Origin: Bordetella petrii
GTDB lineage: Bacteria > Pseudomonadota > Gammaproteobacteria > Burkholderiales > Burkholderiaceae_B
Assembly: GCF_017356245.1 (NCBI RefSeq)
Contig: NZ_JAFMZZ010000004.1
Location: 937,163 to 1,001,162 of the forward strand
Direction: 5' to 3'
Length of the DNA: 64,000 nucleotides
Shown: positions 33,753 to 42,966 of the stretch, one piece after another
Position numbering within the stretch: position 1 is the stretch's first letter
Layout of the letters: each line of letters begins with the position of its first letter
Translations under genes and position numbers: made by a program
The notes under the pieces: generated by a model
What the model was told of the DNA's origin: nothing
Databases searched by the model: none
The model's input: the letters and a program-made list of their open reading frames with translations, nothing else

Positions 33753-35649
33753 CGCCGCAGTTGAAAGTCATCGCCGCGAGGCCGACGCCGCTGCCGGCCT
33801 GCGCGATGTCATCAAGAAAATCCATTCGTCGGCGGATCCTGTGCCTGAAATGGCCGCGCTGGGGCCGGCGCTGGCGCAGGTGACGGACGGCTGGCGTGAT
33901 GTTCGCCGGTTGCTGGTTTCTCCGTTCGTGCGAGAGGGCAGGCTCGTTCCCGCGATCGCGGCGCTCGAGACGCTAGTCGCCGCCTACCCCGCGCGCGCCG
34001 AAGAGCGCCGCCTGCTCGCGAGTTTGTTGGGCCGCACGGAGCAATGGGAACGCGCCATCGCCGAAGCAGACGCTGCCGCCGGCATCGAGCCCGATGCCGT
34101 CGCGCTGCATGCGGCGCGGATTCAATTGCGCATGCAGGCCGGACGGGTGGCCGATGCCGCCGAGATCGCCCGCGCCACCATCGGCATGGCGGCCAGCGAG
34201 CCTGGCGAAGCGCACTTCTGGATGCTGGCCTTCGCGCGCAACGGCGACGTGGCCGAAGCCGCAGACATTGCCGCGCGCCTGGACGCGGACAAGCTGCCGA
34301 ACGAACGCGTGGCGACGGCGGCCGTGCGCGCTTTGATCGACGACGGCAGGACAGAGGCGGCAATCCGGCTTGGTGACGCGGCGTTGAGCGCGGGCTGCGA
34401 TTGCCCGGCGCTGCGCTCATCCCTTGGGCTGTCGCACCTTCGGCGCGGTACCGAAGAAGATCGAAAAGTGCACGCTCTGGCGCATTTCGAGGCGGGCCTG
34501 CGCGCGGCGCCGGCGGACGTGAGGCTGCTGTCGCTCTATGGCGAAACGCTATTGCGCGCCGGGCGCTACAAGGAAGCCGTGCCGCCGCTGAAGCAGGCCA
34601 TCGACCTGGCGCCGGACCTGGAACAGACGCGGGGCCTTTATGCACGCGCGCTGCGTTATACGCTGCAATACGACGAGGCCGCCGATCAATTGGTGAAACT
34701 GGCCGAGAAGTCGCCCGAGAAGCTGCTCTGGCAGCGTTCGGCCATCGGCGCGCTGTCCCAGGCGGGCCGCGCACAGGATGCCGAAGCGCTGTTCAAGCAG
34801 TATCTCGCGAAGCGCAGCACGCATCTGCCGAAGACTTTCCAAGAGGCCATGAGCCGGCTGGAAGAGCGGCTGGATACGGCCCCGATACCGCAGGCGCGCC
34901 TGGACTGGGCCTGGTCGCTGCGCGGCGAAGCCGATGCGGATCGCGCGCAATGGGAGCGCCGGGCGCGCTGGGGCCACCTGGTGGATCATCTTCTGCTCGA
35001 TTGGCTCGAATGCCGCGAGGACAGCGTCGAAGAGGCCATGCACCTGCTTGGCGAGCTGGACACCGGCGAGCGCTTTTTCGCGCCTTTGCTGGCGGCCGGC
35101 CGCGGCGTCGTGGTCGCCACGGCGCACGTCGGCCCGATGTACGCGGGGCTCATGGCCCTGGAACTGCTGGGCATTCCGTCGCGCTGGCTGGCAACGGCGC
35201 CCAGCATCGCCCAGAGCAGCTACGCCGCGGCATTGATTTCCACATCGGACCAGACCGAGGCGCAGGTCGCCAAGGCTTGCATCCGTGCGCTGGGGGCCGG
35301 CTATGTGCTGTGTCTGGCCGTAGACGGCGCGGCGAATCCGGCCGCGCCGCGAACGACTTTTGAAGGGCAGGAGGTGACATATTCCAGTTTCGCCTCTCAT
35401 CTGGCGCATCGCCTTGGCGTGCCTTCGGTGTTCTACGCGCCCCGCTGGGACAACGGCCGCGTGGCCTATACGCTGGAGATGCTGCCCGCGGCGGCCCCCG
35501 GCGAAGACGCCGATGCATATTCGCGGCGGTGGCAGGCGGCCTATTTTGAACGGCTGAAAGAGCATCTGGCCGGCCCTGCGGAAAATCTGCGTCTGAGCGG
35601 AGGAATCTGGCGCCATGTGCAGCCCGTGGACCGATCCACGCAGCGATAG
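33745..35649 (+). CDS. vexE: VexE-like protein: TPR region plus lipid acyltransferase-like domain
   Basis: A 634-residue protein. Residues about 70-390 are TPR-like helical repeats. The C-terminal domain (about 400-634) resembles LpxL/HtrB lysophospholipid acyltransferases: RWGHLVDHLLLDWLE, VVVATAHVGPMYAGLMALELLG with His461, and CLAVDGAANPAAPRTTFEG with Asp527-Gly528. The usual H-x4-D/E motif has Tyr466 in the acidic position. In S. Typhi, VexE is needed for the lipid anchor at the reducing end of Vi antigen, and the absence of KpsC/KpsS here fits that anchor type. It overlaps vexD by 8 bp. Confidence 0.83.
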   Translation: MVDAAVESHRREADAAAGLRDVIKKIHSSADPVPEMAALGPALAQVTDGWRDVRRLLVSPFVREGRLVPAIAALETLVAAYPARAEERRLLASLLGRTEQWERAIAEADAAAGIEPDAVALHAARIQLRMQAGRVADAAEIARATIGMAASEPGEAHFWMLAFARNGDVAEAADIAARLDADKLPNERVATAAVRALIDDGRTEAAIRLGDAALSAGCDCPALRSSLGLSHLRRGTEEDRKVHALAHFEAGLRAAPADVRLLSLYGETLLRAGRYKEAVPPLKQAIDLAPDLEQTRGLYARALRYTLQYDEAADQLVKLAEKSPEKLLWQRSAIGALSQAGRAQDAEALFKQYLAKRSTHLPKTFQEAMSRLEERLDTAPIPQARLDWAWSLRGEADADRAQWERRARWGHLVDHLLLDWLECREDSVEEAMHLLGELDTGERFFAPLLAAGRGVVVATAHVGPMYAGLMALELLGIPSRWLATAPSIAQSSYAAALISTSDQTEAQVAKACIRALGAGYVLCLAVDGAANPAAPRTTFEGQEVTYSSFASHLAHRLGVPSVFYAPRWDNGRVAYTLEMLPAAAPGEDADAYSRRWQAAYFERLKEHLAGPAENLRLSGGIWRHVQPVDRSTQR

Positions 35650-35661
35650 AGGGCGGTTTCG

Positions 35662-36870
35662 ATGATCTCGGTGTTGAATACGGCGCGTGGATTGTTTCTG
35701 CTGGCCGCGTTGCATGGCGGCGCGGCGGCCGCGGATGAACCGTGCAAAAGCCCGGATGAACACTGCCCGTTCGTTTCTTCGCTTCTTCAGCAACGCGAAG
35801 GCTATGGGGCCAAGGCCACGGGCGGGCTGGGCGGAAGGCTGGTGGTGGTCACGTCCGACCAGGACGCGGGACCGGGAACGCTGCGCGCCGCGCTGGCGCA
35901 GGCCAGGAAAGGGCCTGCGTGGATCCGCTTTGCGTCGGATATGACTATCGTCCTGAATTCGCAGCTGCGCGTGCCGTCGAATATCACCATAGACGGGCGC
36001 GGCAAGCGGGTTACCTTGATCGACGACGGGCTGGGCGTGTATGGCAGCAAGAACGTCATTCTTACGCACCTTACGATAGACGGGCGCTTGAACAGGCTTA
36101 CGCAGGCGGTGAATGTCGCCAACGGCAGTCGAGACGTGTGGGTCGACCATCTCGATCTTTCACGGATGTCCGATCGGCTGCTCAATGTGAAGAACGGTTC
36201 GACCGACGTTACGATCTCATGGACGAAGTTCCATGACTCGAACAAGGTCATGCTGCTCAATAACATTACCTCGAAGAATCTTTTCAAGAACTACGGGCGA
36301 GATTCGATCGCGAGAGTGACCCTGCACCACAATTATTTCTTCAATACCGTGCAGCGCAATCCAAGAGGGCAGTTCGGCACGTTCCATGTGTTCAACAACC
36401 TTCTCGAGAACTGGGATTTCTACGGCATGAGCTTCAGCCTGGAGGCCAAGGCTCTTGTAGAGGGGAACATATTCAGCAACGTTACGCAGCGCAAATGCGT
36501 GGAGCCCGAGTTTTTCCCCACGGTAGAGGGCATCAACGTGAATTATTGCCGCTATATACCTGTCGCCTCTGGACGAAGCGCGCTGGAAAACGGCGCATCC
36601 GATCGGGGGGCCTACGAGAAGCGCAAGGCTCAGTACGGCTACACGCGTGATTACAAGGCCTTTCTGCGCGTGAAAGACAATTTATATCTCGGCGATGCGG
36701 AACCTGTATTGCAGGACTATCGTCCCGAGGCGGCGCCGGTACCCCCGTACTGCTACGGTTATGAGCGGCCGACACCGGAGCTGGCCGAGAGAATCCGCCA
36801 GTTTGCAGGGAATACGGCCGGCCGTACGCCACGGCCCGAGCCGCGGGCCGGGACGGGGTGCCCCGGGTGA
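35662..36870 (+). CDS. vexL: pectate-lyase-like periplasmic capsule lyase (VexL type)
   Basis: A 402-residue secreted protein, signal peptide about residues 1-24 (cleaved near AAA-DE). It has the right-handed beta-helix pattern of pectate lyases: TIDGRGKRVTLIDDG, VWVDHLDLSRMSDRLLNVKNG (the vWiDH signature, near residue 159), and RVTLHHNYFFNTVQRNPRG leading to QFGTFHVFNNLLENW, in which the usual R-x-P-R segment is Arg232-Asn-Pro-Arg235. VexL in Achromobacter denitrificans is a periplasmic Vi-antigen lyase encoded in its Vi cluster; context and family make the same role likely here. It ends the operon. Confidence 0.87.
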   Translation: MISVLNTARGLFLLAALHGGAAAADEPCKSPDEHCPFVSSLLQQREGYGAKATGGLGGRLVVVTSDQDAGPGTLRAALAQARKGPAWIRFASDMTIVLNSQLRVPSNITIDGRGKRVTLIDDGLGVYGSKNVILTHLTIDGRLNRLTQAVNVANGSRDVWVDHLDLSRMSDRLLNVKNGSTDVTISWTKFHDSNKVMLLNNITSKNLFKNYGRDSIARVTLHHNYFFNTVQRNPRGQFGTFHVFNNLLENWDFYGMSFSLEAKALVEGNIFSNVTQRKCVEPEFFPTVEGINVNYCRYIPVASGRSALENGASDRGAYEKRKAQYGYTRDYKAFLRVKDNLYLGDAEPVLQDYRPEAAPVPPYCYGYERPTPELAERIRQFAGNTAGRTPRPEPRAGTGCPG

Positions 36871-36916
36871 GATCTTCCTGAAGCCCGGGTAGATACCGCC
36901 GCTGCGCCGCCGGGCC

Positions 36917-37786
36917 TCAGGCTCTGCCGGCCTGTCCACCCGCGCTGCGCAAGGTGTAGTCGGCCATGATCGACCAGTCGCGCTCCGCGCCGCCGGCCTC
37001 GACGGCCTGGCGCATTTGCTCATGCACGGCGGCCAGCATGGGCAGCGGCGCGGCAAGGGCCTGCGCGGCTTCGCGCGCCAGCCGCAGGTCTTTCAGGCCC
37101 AGCGCAGCCTTGAAGCCGGGTTGGTACTCGCCTTCGCTGATAAGGTTCGAATAGACCTGGTACGAACGGCTGCCGAACAGCGTGCCCAGGATCAGTTCGA
37201 AGAAATCAGCGCGCGGCACGCCGTTGGCGTCGGTCAGTGACGCCGCTTCGGCCATGGCTTCGATGGCCATGGCGATCATCATGTTGCAGGCCACTTTGGC
37301 CGCATGCGCGCCGGCGGGCTGTTCGCCCAGCAGCCAGGTGCGCTTGCCAATGGCTTCCAGCATCGGCCGCACCCGCTCCAGCGCGGCGGGCGCGCCGGCC
37401 GCGAGGATGTTCAGTTCTCCTTTGGCCGCCACATCCGGGCGCCCCAATACCGGCGCGGCCACGTAGGCGACGCCTGCCTGGCGATGATGCTCGGCCAGTT
37501 CCCGGGAGAACGCTACCGAGATGGTCGAGCTCACCACATGCACCACGCCGGGCCGGGCCTGCTTCAGCACGCCGGCATCGAGCAGGGCGCCGCGTATGGC
37601 GGCATCGTCGGACAGCATGGTCAGTACGGCGTCGGCGGCAAAGGCGTCGGCCGGGGCGGCCACCATCGTGACGCCATCCACTTGGCCGCCGGAGCGGTTC
37701 CAGCATATGACGCTGTGCCCGGCGGCCACCAAATTGGCCGCCATGGCGCGTCCCATGGCGCCCAGGCCAATCAGTCCAATTTCCAT
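36917..37786 (-). CDS. NAD(P)-dependent oxidoreductase, 3-hydroxyisobutyrate dehydrogenase family
   Basis: A 289-residue beta-hydroxyacid dehydrogenase: Rossmann start MEIGLIGLGAMGRAMAANL, middle VAAPVLGRPDVAAKGELNI (substrate-binding region), then KVACNMMIAMAIEAMAEAAS with the catalytic Lys, and the FKAALGLKDLRLAREAAQAL C-terminal motif. Members act on 3-hydroxyisobutyrate, tartronate semialdehyde, glyoxylate or similar; the substrate cannot be told. The start at 37786 follows an AAGGAAAACGAC ribosome site. It is convergent with vexL and has no functional link to the capsule that can be seen. Confidence 0.9.
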   Translation of the reverse strand: MEIGLIGLGAMGRAMAANLVAAGHSVICWNRSGGQVDGVTMVAAPADAFAADAVLTMLSDDAAIRGALLDAGVLKQARPGVVHVVSSTISVAFSRELAEHHRQAGVAYVAAPVLGRPDVAAKGELNILAAGAPAALERVRPMLEAIGKRTWLLGEQPAGAHAAKVACNMMIAMAIEAMAEAASLTDANGVPRADFFELILGTLFGSRSYQVYSNLISEGEYQPGFKAALGLKDLRLAREAAQALAAPLPMLAAVHEQMRQAVEAGGAERDWSIMADYTLRSAGGQAGRA

Positions 37787-37915
37787 GTCGTTTTCCTTGC
37801 GAGCGGGTATCAGCCCTTGGCTGTATCTGACGCTGACTGTGCGCCTTTTATGGCGTTTCAGCAAATCGCAGTTGAAAGCAAGCCGTGCCGCCGGCAGCGC
37901 ACAGCCGAGCAGGCC

Positions 37916-40060
37916 TCACGGCCCGGGCGCCACCGAAGCCAATGGCACCGGCGGGCCGATCACGGGGGTGTCCAGGGGCGCGGCCGCGCCGATCAGGATC
38001 ACGATCGAGTTGCCGCCGGGGTTGAGGTCGGGGTTGGGGTTCTGCTTCCAGTTGTTCATGACCCACAGGTTGCCGGACCGGTCGATCTGGCCGCCGGTGA
38101 TGCGTTCAAGGGCATTGCTGGTATAGCCGGTTGAAGGCGAAATGGGGTCGCCCACCTGCATGCCCGGCGGGCACTTGCTGGTGTCCGCGCCGCAGAACCG
38201 GCTGACGCCGGTCAGGGCGGTGGTGGGCGTGGGTTCGACGCCGTCGGGTCCGAAGTTGAACACCCATACCGTATCGTTGCCGTCCACCGAGATGCCCCAG
38301 GGCACGGTAAGGCCGCCGCCGGTGAACGGAGAGCCCGGTTGCGGCTCGCGGGTATCCCGCCGGTACATCGTGATCGACGGACTGGTGGCCGGGCCCTCTC
38401 TCAGGCTGTCGGGGCACGGGGCGTCCAGCCAGTCTGAATTGGCGATCCAGATGTTCCCCCTGCTGTCGGCGGCGTTGCCGATGGGGTGGTTGAGAAACGG
38501 GCGCGCGGGATCGGCGCTGGCATTGGTCAGCGTCTTGATGATGGCGCCGTTCGGCGCGATGACCACCACGGTGTCGCCCTTGTTGGTGGTGACCCAGACG
38601 TTGCCGTCCAGGTCCACCACCGTGCTGAAGGGCTTGAGCGTCGGCGGCGCGCCGGGCGGCAGCGCGCTCAGCGGGATGCTGATGGCCTGGGCCGGGTCGC
38701 CGTTCGGAATTTTGGTGACCGTGTCATTGCCGCAGTTGGCCACCCAGATATTGCCCGCCCGATCCGACGAGGTGCCTTGCGGCCACGATATGCCGCCCTG
38801 GGTGAATCCGGTGCTGGGGGAAATAGGCGTGCCGTCGGGCCGGAATACCGACACGCTGTTGTGGGGAGCCTCTGATGGCGTGCCGATGCAGGGCGGATCC
38901 TGGAAGCCGAAATTGCCGGTCCAGATGTTGCCGGCCGGGTCAAGCGTAATGCCGAAGCCGGCGCCGCTGAGGCCGCCGCCAAAGTAGGGCGCGCCGGACA
39001 CGACCTGCGCCGCGGGCGTGAACTTGATCAGGCGCAGGCCGGCGCAGGCCGGCTGGCCTTCGTACTGCGGTTCGTAATTGTCGTTCGCCCATGCGTAGCC
39101 CTGCGCATCGAAGGCAATGTTGCCCACGCCGTTGACGAGATTGGTGGGGCTTTGATCGCTGTAGAAGCCACCCGTGATTTTCAGGAACAGCAGCCAGTTG
39201 GTGGGGCGCGCGGCAAGCCCCAGGTAATGCGCCGGCGATGCCTGTGCCAGGCCGAACAGCGGATCGGCGGAATCGTCCGGATAGCCGGGGTACGCGGGAT
39301 ATTTCACAATATTGGACAGCGCCTGCAGCACGTTGGCCGCGGGCGCGCCGCCGGGCGGGGTTGCCGCGGCGAACAGCCTGGCGCAGTCGGCCTCGGCCGC
39401 GACACAGGCGGCGACGACATTGGCCAGCGAGTTGAAGGTTGCCAGTGTCGAGGTTTCCGTGCCATTGGGCGACGAGGCCAGCACCGTCCCGACCGCTCCG
39501 GAAAACGGGTCCGCCAGGTTGGCCGCCATTTGCGAGGCGTTGCGCATGCCGATGGCGTCGCCCGCGATGCCCGCTGCGCTGATGAACTGCGCGAACGCGT
39601 TGCCGGTGGCGACCGTGGTGTGGTCGTTTACCGTGACAGGGCGGGCGAGCTCGCCGTTGTCGCTGCCGATCGCGCTGGCCAGCATGGCCGGCCCCGACGT
39701 GGCTTGCACGAACAGGACTGCTGACTGGCCTTTTTGTTTTTCGGACAGCGAATACTTGATGGCGAAGCCGCCGTCATTGCCGGTTGTGCCCGAACCCAGC
39801 CGCACCCAGGTTCCGCCATCGCCGGAAAAGCTGGCATACAGTTCCACCCGGTAATCCGCCAGGCCGGCCGAACTGCTCTGGACCCGGCCCGAAAGCTTCA
39901 GGGTTTCGCCGTCGGTGGACAGCGAATTGCCATCGGAACATGCCCCCAGCGCCATCGCCAGGCCGGCCGCCAAGGCGATGGCCCGCCACAGTCTGCCCCA
40001 GCTCGGATATTGGATTTTTCTCGGCTGTTTCATCTTTTCCGCCATGGTTGGCTGACGCAT
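37916..40060 (-). CDS. large lipoprotein with beta-propeller (NHL-like) repeats
   Basis: A 714-residue predicted lipoprotein: signal peptide with lipobox ALGAC (Cys41 counting from the first of three possible Met starts), an Ig/carboxypeptidase-regulatory-like segment at about 55-135 (LSGRVQSSSAGLADYRVELY), a linker, and from about residue 300 a run of repeats such as ITLDPAGNIWTGNFG, SSDRAGNIWVANCGND, VVDLDGNVWVTTNKGD, AADSRGNIWIANSDW and QIDRSGNLWVMNNW, each a blade of a Vgb/NHL-type propeller. Such surface or periplasmic propellers often bind carbohydrates or proteins. Function unknown. Confidence 0.83.
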   Translation of the reverse strand: MRQPTMAEKMKQPRKIQYPSWGRLWRAIALAAGLAMALGACSDGNSLSTDGETLKLSGRVQSSSAGLADYRVELYASFSGDGGTWVRLGSGTTGNDGGFAIKYSLSEKQKGQSAVLFVQATSGPAMLASAIGSDNGELARPVTVNDHTTVATGNAFAQFISAAGIAGDAIGMRNASQMAANLADPFSGAVGTVLASSPNGTETSTLATFNSLANVVAACVAAEADCARLFAAATPPGGAPAANVLQALSNIVKYPAYPGYPDDSADPLFGLAQASPAHYLGLAARPTNWLLFLKITGGFYSDQSPTNLVNGVGNIAFDAQGYAWANDNYEPQYEGQPACAGLRLIKFTPAAQVVSGAPYFGGGLSGAGFGITLDPAGNIWTGNFGFQDPPCIGTPSEAPHNSVSVFRPDGTPISPSTGFTQGGISWPQGTSSDRAGNIWVANCGNDTVTKIPNGDPAQAISIPLSALPPGAPPTLKPFSTVVDLDGNVWVTTNKGDTVVVIAPNGAIIKTLTNASADPARPFLNHPIGNAADSRGNIWIANSDWLDAPCPDSLREGPATSPSITMYRRDTREPQPGSPFTGGGLTVPWGISVDGNDTVWVFNFGPDGVEPTPTTALTGVSRFCGADTSKCPPGMQVGDPISPSTGYTSNALERITGGQIDRSGNLWVMNNWKQNPNPDLNPGGNSIVILIGAAAPLDTPVIGPPVPLASVAPGP

Positions 40061-40184
40061 CTCGGGACGCTACGGATAATGCGGGAAAACTACCTGAACG
40101 ACGCCGGCTGAGCCAGTCTTTTTCGATGAAAATACATATCTGCCCGACGAAACGGCAGGCGCCTGCGATGCCGGGCGCAGCCGC

Positions 40185-41684
40185 CTAGCCTCGCCAGTGC
40201 TTCACAATCGTCGCAAGTATGCGAATACCCCGCTCGATTTCCTGCGGCGCCAGCCCGGCGTAGCCCATGATCAGCCCCGCCGGCCGACCGCCCGGCGCCG
40301 GCGGTGGTGCGGTGAACAGCGGTGAAACCGGGTAGATGCCCACGCCCCGGCCATGGCAGGCCGCCACCAGCGCGGGTTCGTCTTGCGCGCCCAGGCCGGG
40401 CAGCCATAGCACCGCATGCAGGCCGGCGGCGGTGCCGGTGATGCGGGCGCAGTCGCCCAGGTGGCGCGCGACGGCGTCGAGCAGCGCCGCGCGGCGCTGG
40501 TCGTTTTCGCGCCGTACGCGCCGCACGTGGCGCTCGTAGGCGCCGCTGTCGATCAACGACGCCAGCACGCGCTGGTCCAGCACCGGCGCGTGGCGGTCGG
40601 CCAATTGCTTGGCCTGCCGGAAAACCGCCACCAAGTCGGCAGGCAGAACCAGATAGCCGAGCCGCAGCTGCGGCGACAGGGTTTTCGAGAAAGTGCCGAT
40701 ATAGATGACCCGGCCATTCACGTCGATGGACTGCAGCGCGTCGATGGGGCGCTGGCCGTAGCGGAACTCGCCGTCGTAGTCGTCTTCGATGATCCAGGCC
40801 TGGTGCCGTTGCGCCCATTGCAGCAGCGCCATCCGCCGGCCCACCGGCAGCACCCCGCCCAGCGGAAACTGGTGCGAGGGCGTCACATAGGCCAGCCGGG
40901 CGCGGCTGTCGCCGGGCAGGCGGGCAGTGTCCAGGCCGTGTTCGTCCACCGGCATGGCCAGCAGCCTGGCGCCCGTGGCTTCGAAGCAGCGCCTGGCCAT
41001 CGGATAGCCCGGTTCCTCGAACACGAAAGCGTCCTGTGCGTCCAGCAGCAGCCGGGCGCACAGGTCGATGGCCTGCTGCGAACCGTGCACCACCACGATC
41101 TGCGCCGCATCGCAGGACAGCCCCCGGGCGCGCGCCAGGTAGCCCTGCACCGCGCGGCGCAGCGAGCTGTCGCCTTCCGGCGCGATATAGCAAAGGCTGC
41201 GCGGCGGGCGCAGCAGTTCGGCCTGGTACGCGCGCCGCCAGGCCAGGGTGGGAAAGTCGCGCGATGCCACCGCGCCGTAGCGGAAGTCGATGGCCACCGG
41301 CGCCTGTGCGGACGGCAGCCTGGGCAGGTCCAGTGCCGCCACGCGGCGGCCGAACTCGGACAGGCGCGGCGGCGGCCGGCTGCGCGATTTGCCGGGTGAA
41401 ACCGACGGGGCCGCTGCCGCAAGCCGGGCCGCGACCCGCGCGGCGCGCCCCGGAGACGTCACCAGGAATCCCTCGGCCGCCAGTTGCTCGTAGGCGGCGG
41501 TGACGGTGGTGCGCGACACGCCGAGTTCGATGGCCAGTGCGCGGGTGGAAGGCATTCGCCCCTTGGCGGCGAGCGTGCCATCGGCGATTTGCGCGCGCAG
41601 CAGATCATAGATGCGTCGCCCCGCTCCGGTAGGGCCCGCGCTGCGGCCGGGCGGCAGTTGAATCTGGCCCATATTAAATAGCAA
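40185..41684 (-). CDS. MocR/PdxR-type PLP-dependent GntR regulator
   Basis: A 499-residue fusion of a GntR winged helix-turn-helix (about residues 20-90: IYDLLRAQIADGTLAAKGRM, PSTRALAIELGVSRTTVTAA) with a class-I aminotransferase domain (about 120-499) carrying the PLP-binding EDDYDGEFRYG and Schiff-base Lys in YIGTFSKTLSPQLRLGY. MocR proteins use PLP as effector and often control vitamin B6, taurine or amine metabolism. It is divergent from the PaiB-like gene across 85 bp, the usual arrangement for regulator and target. Confidence 0.93.
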   Translation of the reverse strand: MLFNMGQIQLPPGRSAGPTGAGRRIYDLLRAQIADGTLAAKGRMPSTRALAIELGVSRTTVTAAYEQLAAEGFLVTSPGRAARVAARLAAAAPSVSPGKSRSRPPPRLSEFGRRVAALDLPRLPSAQAPVAIDFRYGAVASRDFPTLAWRRAYQAELLRPPRSLCYIAPEGDSSLRRAVQGYLARARGLSCDAAQIVVVHGSQQAIDLCARLLLDAQDAFVFEEPGYPMARRCFEATGARLLAMPVDEHGLDTARLPGDSRARLAYVTPSHQFPLGGVLPVGRRMALLQWAQRHQAWIIEDDYDGEFRYGQRPIDALQSIDVNGRVIYIGTFSKTLSPQLRLGYLVLPADLVAVFRQAKQLADRHAPVLDQRVLASLIDSGAYERHVRRVRRENDQRRAALLDAVARHLGDCARITGTAAGLHAVLWLPGLGAQDEPALVAACHGRGVGIYPVSPLFTAPPPAPGGRPAGLIMGYAGLAPQEIERGIRILATIVKHWRG

Positions 41685-41769
41685 AAACTGGTTCTTTTAA
41701 TTGTGCCTGTTTTGCGCCATAGTGGCCACGTCCGGCGCTTGCGCCGCCAGCCCTGCATTGTTTTCAGCC

Positions 41770-42411
41770 ATGTACATTCCCGAGCATTTTGCCGAAACCC
41801 GGCCCGAGGTCCTGCATCGCATCATCCGCGAACACCCCCTGGGCGTACTGGTCACGCACGGGTCCGGCGGGCTGGACGCCAACCACCTGCCGTTTGAAAT
41901 CGACCCCGCCCAGGGGCCGCACGGCCTGCTTTCGGCCCATGTGGCCCGCGCCAATCCCGTGTGGCAAAGCTGTCCCGCCGGAACGCCGGTGATGGTGGTG
42001 TTTCGCGGGGCCGAGGCGTACATATCGCCCAGCTGGTATCCCAGCAAGCACGAGGCGCACCGCCAGGTGCCCACCTGGAACTATGAAGTCGTGCACGCGC
42101 ACGGCATTCTGGCCATACGCGACGACGAACGCTTCGTGCGCGGCCTTGTCGCGCGCCTGACCCGCCGGCACGAAGCGTCCGAGCCGCGGCCCTGGAAAAT
42201 GGGCGACGCCCCGCCCGATTTCATCGACGGCATGCTGCGCAATATTGTCGGCATTGAAATCGCCATTACCTCGCTGGTGGGCAAGATCAAGCTCAGCCAG
42301 AACAAAGAAACGCGCGATCGCCTGGGCGCGGCCGACATGCTCGATGCCCGCGGCAGCCATGAATTGGCGGCGTCCATGCGCGGCGCCGGCCAGGGCCGGG
42401 AAAGCGGCTGA
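41770..42411 (+). CDS. PaiB-family FMN-binding negative transcriptional regulator
   Basis: A 213-residue protein starting MYIPEHFAETRPEVLHRIIR, with LGVLVTHGSGGLDANHLPFE, YISPSWYPSKHEAHRQVPTWNY and the C-terminal GIEIAITSLVGKIKLSQNK, all PaiB-family features with a split-barrel FMN-binding fold. The start at 41770 is the family start; an upstream in-frame ATG adds unrelated sequence. It is probably controlled by the divergent MocR protein. Bacillus PaiB was named as a repressor of degradative enzymes; the biochemical role here is unknown. Confidence 0.9.
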   Translation: MYIPEHFAETRPEVLHRIIREHPLGVLVTHGSGGLDANHLPFEIDPAQGPHGLLSAHVARANPVWQSCPAGTPVMVVFRGAEAYISPSWYPSKHEAHRQVPTWNYEVVHAHGILAIRDDERFVRGLVARLTRRHEASEPRPWKMGDAPPDFIDGMLRNIVGIEIAITSLVGKIKLSQNKETRDRLGAADMLDARGSHELAASMRGAGQGRESG

Positions 42412-42562
42412 AACACCTTATACACCCCGTATCTCAGTCTGCAGGACTGACACGAACCTGAAGTGCTAATTTGTTTTCCCAGGCGGCCGATCCACGGTTC
42501 AAACCGGCGCGCCGCCTGGCATGGCTGCATCGCAGGGGCAGCCGGCTACAAGGAGAACAATT

Positions 42563-42895
42563 ATGACCATCACCAAACGATTTATCCACGCTGTATTCGC
42601 CGGCACGCTGGCGTTGGGCATCAGCACTACGGCGCTGGCCGACGACCAGACGCGCAACACCATCATCGGCGCCGGGCTGGGGGGCGTGGCCGGCGCATTG
42701 CTGTCGGACGGCGACCCCTTGATTACCCTGGGCGGCGCGGCCGCCGGCGGAGTGCTGGGCAATGTCATCACCGATGATGACGACCGCGGCCATCGCCGCC
42801 ACTGGGACCGCGACCGCTCTTACAAGCGAGCAAGCTACCGGGGCCACGACCGGCATCGCGGCAACAGCCACTGGCACAAGCGCCATCGCGATTGA
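42563..42895 (+). CDS. secreted glycine-zipper protein with His/Arg-rich tail
   Basis: A 110-residue protein with a signal peptide cleaved near ALA-DD (about residue 24), a glycine-zipper segment NTIIGAGLGGVAGALLSDGD and GGAAAGGVLGNVIT, and a tail very rich in His, Arg and Asp (RGHRRHWDRDRSYKR). A strong AAGGAG ribosome site precedes the ATG by 8 bases. The tail suggests metal or nucleic-acid/polyanion binding. Comparable small zipper proteins are common in beta-proteobacterial envelopes; function unknown. Confidence 0.8.
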   Translation: MTITKRFIHAVFAGTLALGISTTALADDQTRNTIIGAGLGGVAGALLSDGDPLITLGGAAAGGVLGNVITDDDDRGHRRHWDRDRSYKRASYRGHDRHRGNSHWHKRHRD

Positions 42896-42966
42896 GCGCG
42901 CGCCGCTGACGAGGGCGCCCCGCACCTGGCGGCCGACTGACCGGACCGCGGGGCCTGCCGTGCGGC

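Noticed and set aside
34549..36150. Very long open frames antisense to vexE/vexL and to many other genes.
   Set aside because: They are side effects of GC-rich codon use: no family motifs, Arg/Ala/His/Gln-biased content and no ribosome sites; the sense genes have clear homology.
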